DNA from: Thermoanaerobacterales bacterium 50_218
GTDB taxonomy: Bacteria > Bacillota > DSM-12270 > Thermacetogeniales > Thermacetogeniaceae
Direction of reading: 5' to 3'
Length of the DNA stretch: 64,000 bases
Assembly: GCA_001508855.1 (NCBI GenBank)
Contig: LGFL01000001.1
Coordinates: forward strand, 1 to 64,000
How positions within the stretch are numbered: the stretch's first letter is position 1; every line of letters begins with the position of its first letter. This document shows, in pieces, positions 55,126-62,297 of the stretch. Below the pieces are notes generated by a model. That model had not been told where the DNA came from and searched no databases. It saw only the letters and a program-made list of their open reading frames with translations. The position numbers and the translations under genes are program-made.

Positions 55126-56790
55126 ATGATGGCTCAAGATTCTGTAGCAATTATTCCCCTTGGTGGACTCGGCGAAATCGGAAAGAACATTACGGCCATC
55201 CGCTATCGCAATGACATTATTGTGATCGATGCTGGACTTATGTTTCCCGAAGATGAGATGCTGGGCATCGATCTTGTGATCCCGGACATCAGCTTTCTCC
55301 TGGAAAACAAGAATTACGTTAGAGCAATCATCCTTACCCATGGTCATGAGGACCACATCGGTGCTCTTCCTTATATCTTGAAGGAGCTCAATGTTCCTGT
55401 ATATGGGACAAAGCTTACCCTAGGCCTCGTCAAAGCGAAGCTCGAAGAAAGCAATTACCCCAATTCTTTGAGAAGTCGCTCTGTCCGTCCTGGTGATGTT
55501 GTGAAGATAGGTGCCTTTACAGTCGAGTTTATCCGGGTAAGTCACAGTATCCCTGATGCTGTTGGTTTGGGCATTACTACTCCCGTAGGAACGATTGTGC
55601 ATACTGGTGACTTCAAACTTGACCAGACCCCTGTGGATGGGCAGATTATTGACTACTACCGCTTTGCCGAGCTCGGTAGAAAAGGGGTTTTGGTGATGCT
55701 TTCTGACAGCACTAATGCTGATCGGCCCGGGTACACACTTTCGGAAAGTGTAGTTGGGGAAACCTTTGAAGAAATCTTCCGGTATGCCAGGAAGAGGATC
55801 ATCGTTGCTACTTTTGCTTCCAATGTTCACCGAATTCAGCAGGCGATAACCACAGCGCGCAAGTATGGCCGCAAGGTGGCAGTTGTTGGGAGAAGTATGG
55901 TAAATGTGGTGGCAATTGCTAAAGAGTTGGGGTATCTCCGCGTTCCTCCGGGCACGATGATTGACCTCGACGAGGTTCACAATTTCCCCGAGGACAAGAT
56001 CGTCCTCCTGACCACGGGGAGCCAGGGGGAACCGATGTCGGCACTTACCAGGATGGCGATGTGTGACCATCGAAGGATTGAGATCCTTCCGGGAGATCTG
56101 GTTATCATTTCGGCAACACCAATACCTGGTAATGAAAAACTTGTTCACCGAACGATTGACCACCTTTTCCGGCAGGGGGCGGAAGTAGTTTACGAGCCTT
56201 TTTCCGGAGTTCACGTTTCCGGGCACGCTAGCCAGGAGGAATTGAAGTTGATGTTGAATCTAGTGCGGCCCAGATTTTTTATTCCGGTGCATGGAGAGTA
56301 CCGCCACCTGATTAAGCATGCCCAGCTTGCCCATGAGGTCGGGATCCCAGCAGAAAACATTTTTGTGGCTGAAAACGGACAGGTGCTGGAGTTCAGCCGA
56401 GAAAGAGGAGCTGTTACCGGAAGAGTGACCGCAGGGAGAGTTCTTGTTGACGGTTTGGGAGTGGGTGATGTCGGCAACATTGTATTGCGTGACCGCAGAC
56501 AACTTTCACAGGACGGGATCTTTATTGTCGTGGTTACCATAGACAAGGATACTGGAGCAGTTGTTGCAGGCCCTGATGTTGTGTCTCGGGGCTTCGTTTA
56601 CGTCCGCGAATCTGAAGAACTCCTGGAAGAGGCGAAGGAAAAGGTGCGCCAGGTTCTTAGGGAGTGTGAAGAGAGGCAGACCACCGAATGGGGCGCGATC
56701 AAGTCGTACGTTCGGGAATCCCTGGGGAAATTCTTGTTTGAAAGGACGAGGAGAAGGCCGATGATCTTGCCCATCATCATGGAAGTCTGA
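55126..56790 (+). CDS. rnj: Ribonuclease J
   Basis: 554 residues. Beta-lactamase fold with the HxHxDH zinc motif H72-G-H74-E-D76-H77, then SHSIPDAVGL and HTGDFKLD. Beta-CASP motifs follow (SDSTNADRPG, VATFASNVHR, VHVSGHA, PVHGEYRHL), and a C-terminal domain. It is an endo- and 5' exonuclease for mRNA decay and rRNA maturation. ATG 55126 or 55129 fits the GGAGGTG site. It lies after dapA, as in several Clostridia. Confidence 0.95.
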   Translation: MMAQDSVAIIPLGGLGEIGKNITAIRYRNDIIVIDAGLMFPEDEMLGIDLVIPDISFLLENKNYVRAIILTHGHEDHIGALPYILKELNVPVYGTKLTLGLVKAKLEESNYPNSLRSRSVRPGDVVKIGAFTVEFIRVSHSIPDAVGLGITTPVGTIVHTGDFKLDQTPVDGQIIDYYRFAELGRKGVLVMLSDSTNADRPGYTLSESVVGETFEEIFRYARKRIIVATFASNVHRIQQAITTARKYGRKVAVVGRSMVNVVAIAKELGYLRVPPGTMIDLDEVHNFPEDKIVLLTTGSQGEPMSALTRMAMCDHRRIEILPGDLVIISATPIPGNEKLVHRTIDHLFRQGAEVVYEPFSGVHVSGHASQEELKLMLNLVRPRFFIPVHGEYRHLIKHAQLAHEVGIPAENIFVAENGQVLEFSRERGAVTGRVTAGRVLVDGLGVGDVGNIVLRDRRQLSQDGIFIVVVTIDKDTGAVVAGPDVVSRGFVYVRESEELLEEAKEKVRQVLRECEERQTTEWGAIKSYVRESLGKFLFERTRRRPMILPIIMEV

Positions 56791-56806
56791 CCTTAGTGGT
56801 GCACTC

Positions 56807-56835
56807 TTGACAGTTAACTACAGGCATGATATTCT
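56807..56835 (+). promoter_or_regulatory. Promoter of tRNA-Leu
   Basis: A perfect TTGACA (56807-56812), a 17-nt spacer and TATTCT (56830-56835), with the tRNA 5' end 18 nt after the -10 element. Confidence 0.8.
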
Positions 56836-56852
56836 ATGCTTAGCCTGAAAAC

Positions 56853-56940
56853 GCGGCTGTGGCGGAACTGGCAGACGCGCTAGACTCAGGATCTAGTGGG
56901 GAAAAACCCCGTGGGAGTTCAAATCTCCCCAGCCGCACCA
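56853..56940 (+). tRNA. tRNA-Leu (anticodon CAG)
   Basis: The acceptor stem is GCGGCTG (56853-56859) with CAGCCGC (56930-56936), with encoded CCA at the end. The anticodon stem CTAGA/TCTAG holds the loop CTCAGGA, giving anticodon CAG for CTG codons. A long variable arm (GGGGAAAAACCCC-type) marks a class II tRNA. The T loop GTTCAAATC is standard. Confidence 0.97.
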
Positions 56941-56948
56941 GAAGAATC

Positions 56949-56982
56949 AAGGCCTCCGGAAGTTCAACCGGAAGCCTTTTTT
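56949..56982 (+). terminator. Terminator after tRNA-Leu
   Basis: AAGGCCTCCGG pairs with CCGGAAGCCTT with one mismatch and an 8-nt loop, ending in a run of T (to 56982). Confidence 0.85.
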
Positions 56983-57292
56983 GTCGCCTCTCTTCATTTT
57001 GTTGCCTAATAGCCGCCAAAATTTTTACTTCTCCTCAAAAGAATTCTGCATAAGATAAGGAAGGTGAATTATCGGTGCCCTGCTGTGGAAGCAGGGTTTT
57101 GTTGTTTTTGCTACTGGCAAGAAGTAAGACAGCTTTTTTCTGTGATCATACTCGTAAAAATGAAAACTTTCAGTAGGTTGAAAACAGGAACAGGGAGGAA
57201 TGTCAAGAAATGTTCTAATAGGATGGACTCTAGTGGTTCAGCCTTTATAGAGAGAAAACTTTGAAGGAATGCTCTAATAGAGGTGACTCCAT
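56983..57292 (+). other. 310-nt gene-free gap with a terminator-like hairpin and an imperfect repeat
   Basis: No convincing gene is present. At about 57080-57108, CCCTGCT/AGCAGGG forms a 7-bp hairpin followed by a T-rich stretch, like a terminator. An imperfect 24-nt direct repeat occurs at 57209-57232 and 57268-57291, the second copy ending at the ATG of the next gene and including its GAGGTGAC ribosome binding site. Confidence 0.6.
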
Positions 57293-58972
57293 ATGAATAA
57301 AGGATTGCTTTACCGTTATCGCCACTGGCGCAGATATCAGGAAATCCTCAATGTTCTTGTCAAGCACGGCTTCAGTTTTCTCATTGAGAAGTTGGAACTA
57401 CCTGGCCTACCGTTCCACAGGCGTTTGCAAGGCGGGATAAAACTCCAGAGAAAAGAAGAGTCAACTCAGTTGCCAAGACAGGTCGTCCAGGTGCTTGAGG
57501 AACTGGGGCCTGCCTTTATAAAGTTGGGTCAGTTATTAAGCACTCGTGTGGACCTTTTACCTGAACCATTCCTGAAGGAACTGCAATTATTGCAGGATAG
57601 GGTTCCACCGATTCCTTATTCTGAAGTAGAGATGGTTTTCAAAAAGGAAAATGGAGTGGGGATTGAGACTGTTTTTTCGTCTTTTGATGAGGAACCTCTA
57701 GCATCTGCTTCTATAGGTCAGGTCCACAGGGCGGTTTTCAAGGATGGGCGTGAAGTTGTGGTAAAAGTCCAGCGACCCGACATTGAGCGGATCATCAGAA
57801 CTGATTTTGAGATCATGCTTGAGTTAGCGAACCTGATCGAGAAGAGGACACGGGTTGGCCAGGTTTATCGGATTACCGAAATGCTGGATGAACTGTCAAC
57901 TTATGTTTTCGAGGAGCTTGACTTCACTCTCGAAGGAAGGAATGCGGAAATATTTCGGAAAAACTTCGCCGATGACCCCTATGTGTACATTCCCAAAGTT
58001 TACTGGGATTACACTACACCCAGGATCTTGGTTATGGAATACGTTAAGGGGCATAAAATAACTACAAGAGAGGATATGGAAGAAGCAGGAATTGATCCCG
58101 TTTTCGTTGCCCGCAAACTAACTGATGCGATGATCAGACAGATTTATGTGTTTGGGATTTTTCACAGTGACCCTCATCCAGGTAATCTGGCGGTCCTTCC
58201 AGGCAACAAAATCGTTTTTATGGATTTTGGTCAGGTTGGTCAGTTGAGTGAGGAACTGCGTGAGGAAGCTGCTGATCTCGTGCTGGCAATGGTCCGGCAC
58301 GATGTTGATGCCATAGTTAGCTGTCTTCTCAGTATTGGAGTAGTCAGTGATAAGGTTAATTTTCGGAAGCTGAAACACGACCTCAGCAGGCTGGAGCGCA
58401 AATATTACGGACTCCCTCTTTCGAAGATCGAGATAGGTAGGTCGATTCAGGAACTCATGGGGATTCTCTATCATTACCAGATTCGGGTACCTTCTGATTT
58501 TACGATGGCTTTGAAGGCTCTCGTAACTCTTGAGGGTGTGATTAGGGAAATCGCTCCGGAAATGAGTCTCGCCGAAATTGCGGAATCATTTGCCAGGAAG
58601 GCGTATTACCAGCGCTTCGCTCCCCGGCGTTGGCAAAAGCGGTTGTGGCGTGAGATTGCAGAAACAGTAGGGAGCATATGTCGAATCCCCCGCTTTGCTG
58701 AGGATGTCGTCAACAAGCTCAACAGAGGAGAAGTTTCTTTGGTTGTTGAACATAAAGAGTTAATCTCCATCCTTGACAAGCTTCACAAAGCCATGAATCG
58801 TCTTGCTCTGAGTATCATTTTTGCGAGCATCCTTATTGTTTCGGCTTTTTTGGTGAGATCAGTGTTGTCTCCGGTCTTCTTCAATCTCCACATTCCGGAG
58901 TTATTGTTTGCGTTTACATTGGTTTTTTCGTTTGTCCTGGTGCTTGCCTGCTTTTTTGCAAATCGTTCGTGA
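57293..58972 (+). CDS. ABC1/UbiB-family kinase-like protein
   Basis: 559 residues. The ABC1 pattern is complete: GPAFIKLGQLLSTRVDLLP, SASIGQVHRAVFKDGREVVVKVQRP, FHSDPHPGNL and FMDFGQVG. The C-terminus has two membrane helices (about 505-527 and 535-556). Relatives are atypical kinases or ATPases linked to prenyl-quinone or lipid metabolism. In an anaerobic acetogen the lipid substrate is not obvious. ATG 57293 follows GAGGTGAC. Confidence 0.92.
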   Translation: MNKGLLYRYRHWRRYQEILNVLVKHGFSFLIEKLELPGLPFHRRLQGGIKLQRKEESTQLPRQVVQVLEELGPAFIKLGQLLSTRVDLLPEPFLKELQLLQDRVPPIPYSEVEMVFKKENGVGIETVFSSFDEEPLASASIGQVHRAVFKDGREVVVKVQRPDIERIIRTDFEIMLELANLIEKRTRVGQVYRITEMLDELSTYVFEELDFTLEGRNAEIFRKNFADDPYVYIPKVYWDYTTPRILVMEYVKGHKITTREDMEEAGIDPVFVARKLTDAMIRQIYVFGIFHSDPHPGNLAVLPGNKIVFMDFGQVGQLSEELREEAADLVLAMVRHDVDAIVSCLLSIGVVSDKVNFRKLKHDLSRLERKYYGLPLSKIEIGRSIQELMGILYHYQIRVPSDFTMALKALVTLEGVIREIAPEMSLAEIAESFARKAYYQRFAPRRWQKRLWREIAETVGSICRIPRFAEDVVNKLNRGEVSLVVEHKELISILDKLHKAMNRLALSIIFASILIVSAFLVRSVLSPVFFNLHIPELLFAFTLVFSFVLVLACFFANRS

Positions 58973-59359
58973 TGGGTTTGTTGTAAAAAATTTTATAAAA
59001 AAGCAGGAGTTTTTTTGATTACGTAGAATATGTAATATCGAATAGTATTTGGAGTTGGGTCGATGAAATTTCCGTCCAGAAGAGGATTTTAAATGAGTGT
59101 GTAGAAATATAATATCGCTAGGGTGGAATTTAGCTTCGTTCCTGGAGTTCCCTCTAGGCATGGCAGCCCTCCTCAGAGTCAGATTTGTTCTGCTCATCGC
59201 CCGGGTAAACCTTCTACTCAACCTACTCAAATTGAAGCACGTCTAAAGTGTTCCCACTTGGTATCGAACCGAAGAGTGGTTTGAAAAAGTTAGGAAGGGA
59301 AAATGCGCTTCTCGAAGTTAGGAGGGGAAACCCGGACTTTAGAATAAGGGAGTGTTTAT
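58973..59359 (+). other. 387-nt gene-free gap with degenerate repeats, before cooC
   Basis: No gene with a recognisable product is present on either strand. Two related motifs, GTAGAATATGTAATATCGAATAG (59023-59045, here in two parts) and GTAGAAATATAATATCGCTAG (59101-59120, with one extra base), are 78 nt apart. Two further copies of AAGTTAGGARGGGAAA lie at 59287-59302 and 59315-59330. The middle (59120-59260) is unstructured to my eye. It could be a decayed insertion or a long leader for the CO dehydrogenase genes. Confidence 0.5.
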
Positions 59360-60142
59360 GTGAAAATCGCTATTTCAGGTAAAGGCGGAGTTGGTAAAAC
59401 CACCCTTGCTGCCGGATTGGCTAAGCTGTTTGCGGAAAGCGGGTACCAGGTTTATGCAGTTGATGCTGACCCAGATATCAGTCTGGGGACGACTCTCGGG
59501 GTGCCGGAAGAGAAGCTTGAGGCACAACCTCCACTTGTGGAGATGAAGCAATTGATTGCCGAGAGAACAAAGGCAAGTCCAGGTGGAGGGATGTTCATTC
59601 TCAACCCTCAGGTTGATGATATCCTTGATGATTATGCGATAAAACTCGGGAGGATCAAGCTCCTCCGTATGGGGGCCGTCAAAAGAGCAGGAACCTCCTG
59701 CTACTGCCCGGAAAACGCCTTCCTCAACGCCATCATAAATACACTTCTCCTGGGAAAACGTGACGTGGTGATTATTGATTTTGGCGCAGGTATTGAGCAC
59801 CTGACCCGCGGCACGGCGCGGGGGGTGGATATCATGCTTGTTGTGACTGAGCCCACAAGAGTGAGTGTAGAGACCGCAAAAGTGATCAAGAAGCTTTCTT
59901 CGGAAATGGGAGTACCCAAGATCAAAGTAGTTGGGAACAAGATTCGCTCCGAAAGGGAAAAAGATTTTCTCCTGCAGCAGTTTACCCAGGATGAGGTCTT
60001 GGGATTCCTCGAATTCAATGAAACTTTGTGGGAAAGTTCGCTGCTGGGGCATTCTCAAGAAAACGATGATGTTCTTCTGAGTTCTGTCAAGGGAGTTTAT
60101 GACAAGATTATCGAAGAGGTAGGTGATGCCAGAAAAGAATAG
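59360..60142 (+). CDS. cooC: CooC-type nickel-insertion ATPase for CO dehydrogenase
   Basis: 260 residues. The deviant Walker A ISGKGGVGKTTLAAG opens the protein, followed by VYAVDADPDISLG. The CooC-type cysteine pair is in GTSCYCPENA (about residue 112-116), where a metal is bound at the dimer interface, and DFGAGIEHLTRG follows. It matures the nickel-containing C-cluster. GTG 59360 follows AAGGGAGTG. It lies directly before the CO dehydrogenase gene, as in Moorella. Confidence 0.94.
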   Translation: MKIAISGKGGVGKTTLAAGLAKLFAESGYQVYAVDADPDISLGTTLGVPEEKLEAQPPLVEMKQLIAERTKASPGGGMFILNPQVDDILDDYAIKLGRIKLLRMGAVKRAGTSCYCPENAFLNAIINTLLLGKRDVVIIDFGAGIEHLTRGTARGVDIMLVVTEPTRVSVETAKVIKKLSSEMGVPKIKVVGNKIRSEREKDFLLQQFTQDEVLGFLEFNETLWESSLLGHSQENDDVLLSSVKGVYDKIIEEVGDARKE

Positions 60143-60230
60143 TTTAAGAGAATGTGAGGAAAACTTGGAGGAGGTTTAGTTTTTAACTCGGGAGAAGGAT
60201 TCAATTTTATTTAAAAGGGAGGTTAAATGT

Positions 60231-62267
60231 ATGCCAAGATTTAGGGACACTTCGCTTTTGAACTCAAAGCCGTCTGTGCCCCGGAAAGACAGAAAGAAAA
60301 ACCCCAAAGACATCAAACGCACAATCGATCCGGCTGCACTAGAAATGCTTGATCACACTCAGGAATGTAATATCATAACTGCTTTTGACCGCTGGTCTGC
60401 TCAGCAGCCGCAGTGTGCTTTCGGTTACCAGGGAATCTGTTGCCGGATTTGCTTCGCAGGTCCTTGCCGGATTAAGTCTGATGAAGGACCAGGAAGCATG
60501 GGAATTTGTGGTGCCAGGGATTACACCATTGTTGCCAGAAATGCCATCAGGATGATGGCTGGTGGTTGTTCTGCCCACTCTGACCATGCCCGCGAGGTTG
60601 TCAACGTTGTCCTCCACATGTGTGAGGGCCACGCACCTGACTACAAGATTACAGATCCGCAGAAGCTTTATCGGCTTGCTGATAAACTGGGTGTTAGCAG
60701 AGAAGGCAAATCTGATATGGAACTTCTCAAAGAAGTTGCGGAAATTGCGCTTGCTGACTTTGGGAAGCAGGATGAGAAGCCGCTATCCTTCTTGTGGGCG
60801 AACCTCTGTGAAGGCCGGAAGCAGAAGTACATGGATTGCGACATTGTGCCGCGGGCTATCGACAGAGAAGTTGTTGAAGTCATGCACAGAACCCACGTAG
60901 GTGTTGACGCAGATCCGATCAACCTGATTTTCGGTGGTCTCAAGTGTTCCCTTGCTGATGTCACTGGTGAGCAGATTGCTACTGATTTTTCGGACATCCT
61001 GTTTGGGACACCCAAGCCGGTGATGAGCGAAGCCAACCTGGGTGTTATTGATCCCGAGAAGGTAAACGTTGTTGTTCACGGCCACAACCCGATCTTGAGT
61101 GACATGGTTGTTGCTGCTGCCAAGGAGATGGAAGAAGAAGCCAAAGCTGCAGGCGCTGCGGGCATCCAGATTTCTGGAATTTGCTGCACGGGTAACGAAG
61201 TCTTGATGAGGCACGGAATTCCACTTGCCACCAGCTACATGGCTCAGGAACTTGCCCTGGCTACTGGTGCCGTTGATGTGATGGTTGTTGACGTTCAGTG
61301 TATCATGCCTGGTATCCGCAATGTGGCTGAGTGCTTCAACACCAAGATCGTGACAACCATTCCGATTTCCAAGATCCCCGGTTCCTACCACATTCCCTTT
61401 GATGAGTCCCGGGCAATGGACTGTGCAAAAGAGATCATTCGGTTAGGAATAGAAACATTTAAGGTCCGCAAGGAGAGTGGCCGCCCAGTTAAGGTCCCGC
61501 AGATCAAGAGCAAGTGCATGGCAGGTTTCAGCCTGGAGGCCTTGCTTGACCTGTTTGCCGCCATCAACCCAGAGCGCCCATTACGTGTTCTCACAGACGC
61601 CATCATCAATGGAGAGCTTTTGGGTGTGTGTTTGCTTGCAGGATGCAACAACCTGGAGGCCATCTACGAGAAGAGCCACACTGAAATCATTAAAGGACTG
61701 GCCCAGAATAACGTCTTCCTGGTTGGTACTGGCTGCGTCATGCAGGCAGCAGCAAAACATGGCTTACTGACCTATGAAGGTGTGGAAAAATATGCAGGAC
61801 CAGGGTTGAAGGCATTTATTGACAGGCTCTACGAAGCCAACAAAGACAAACTTCCGGATAAGCTACCACTTGCCTTCCATATGGGGTCATGTGTTGATAA
61901 CTCGAGGGTGTTTAACCTGTGGAACCTGATGGCCGAGGAAATGGGAGTTGATGTTCCGAAGGTTCCATTTGTTGCTAGCGCGCCTGAAGCGATGAGTGAA
62001 AAGGCTGTTGCCATCGGTTCCTGGGTGCTGGTCAACGGAATCCCAACTCATGTAGGAACAATGCCACCACTCGAAGGAAGCAACCTTGTGTGGAGTGTAG
62101 TTACCTGTATTGCTCACGATGTGTTTGGCGGCTACTTCATACTGGAAACGGATCCCGAAGTGGCAGTGAAGAAGCTCGTGGCTGCACTTGAGTATCGTGC
62201 CTGGAAACTCAGAATCCACAAGAAGGCTGCCGAGGAGTACGGTACTGAACTATGCCAGGCCTTTTAA
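60231..62267 (+). CDS. acsA: Anaerobic carbon monoxide dehydrogenase catalytic subunit
   Basis: 678 residues. The B/D cluster cysteine region reads CAFGYQGICCRICFAGPCR (about residues 63-81), then GSMGICGARD. C-cluster cysteines and the histidine lie further on (GGLKCS, GICCTGNE, VQCIMPG, GTGCVMQAA, HMGSCVDNSR). It reduces CO2 to CO for acetyl-CoA synthesis, working as part of the CODH/ACS complex. The length matches the acetogen AcsA. ATG 60231 follows GGGAGG. acsB starts 30 nt after its stop. Confidence 0.97.
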   Translation: MPRFRDTSLLNSKPSVPRKDRKKNPKDIKRTIDPAALEMLDHTQECNIITAFDRWSAQQPQCAFGYQGICCRICFAGPCRIKSDEGPGSMGICGARDYTIVARNAIRMMAGGCSAHSDHAREVVNVVLHMCEGHAPDYKITDPQKLYRLADKLGVSREGKSDMELLKEVAEIALADFGKQDEKPLSFLWANLCEGRKQKYMDCDIVPRAIDREVVEVMHRTHVGVDADPINLIFGGLKCSLADVTGEQIATDFSDILFGTPKPVMSEANLGVIDPEKVNVVVHGHNPILSDMVVAAAKEMEEEAKAAGAAGIQISGICCTGNEVLMRHGIPLATSYMAQELALATGAVDVMVVDVQCIMPGIRNVAECFNTKIVTTIPISKIPGSYHIPFDESRAMDCAKEIIRLGIETFKVRKESGRPVKVPQIKSKCMAGFSLEALLDLFAAINPERPLRVLTDAIINGELLGVCLLAGCNNLEAIYEKSHTEIIKGLAQNNVFLVGTGCVMQAAAKHGLLTYEGVEKYAGPGLKAFIDRLYEANKDKLPDKLPLAFHMGSCVDNSRVFNLWNLMAEEMGVDVPKVPFVASAPEAMSEKAVAIGSWVLVNGIPTHVGTMPPLEGSNLVWSVVTCIAHDVFGGYFILETDPEVAVKKLVAALEYRAWKLRIHKKAAEEYGTELCQAF

Positions 62268-62297
62268 GATGAATTAAGGGAAAGGGGGCTAAAAAGC

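Noticed and set aside
56859-57053. Small open frame over the tRNA
   Set aside because: It overlaps tRNA-Leu and its terminator and has no recognisable product.
57064-57264. Possible 66-residue protein in the gap before the ABC1-family gene
   Set aside because: It covers a terminator-like hairpin and has no recognisable features, although an AAGGAAGG lies upstream.
58901-59230. Minus-strand open frame before cooC
   Set aside because: It overlaps the 3' end of the ABC1-family gene and its translation looks random and arginine-rich, with no ribosome binding site or known domain.
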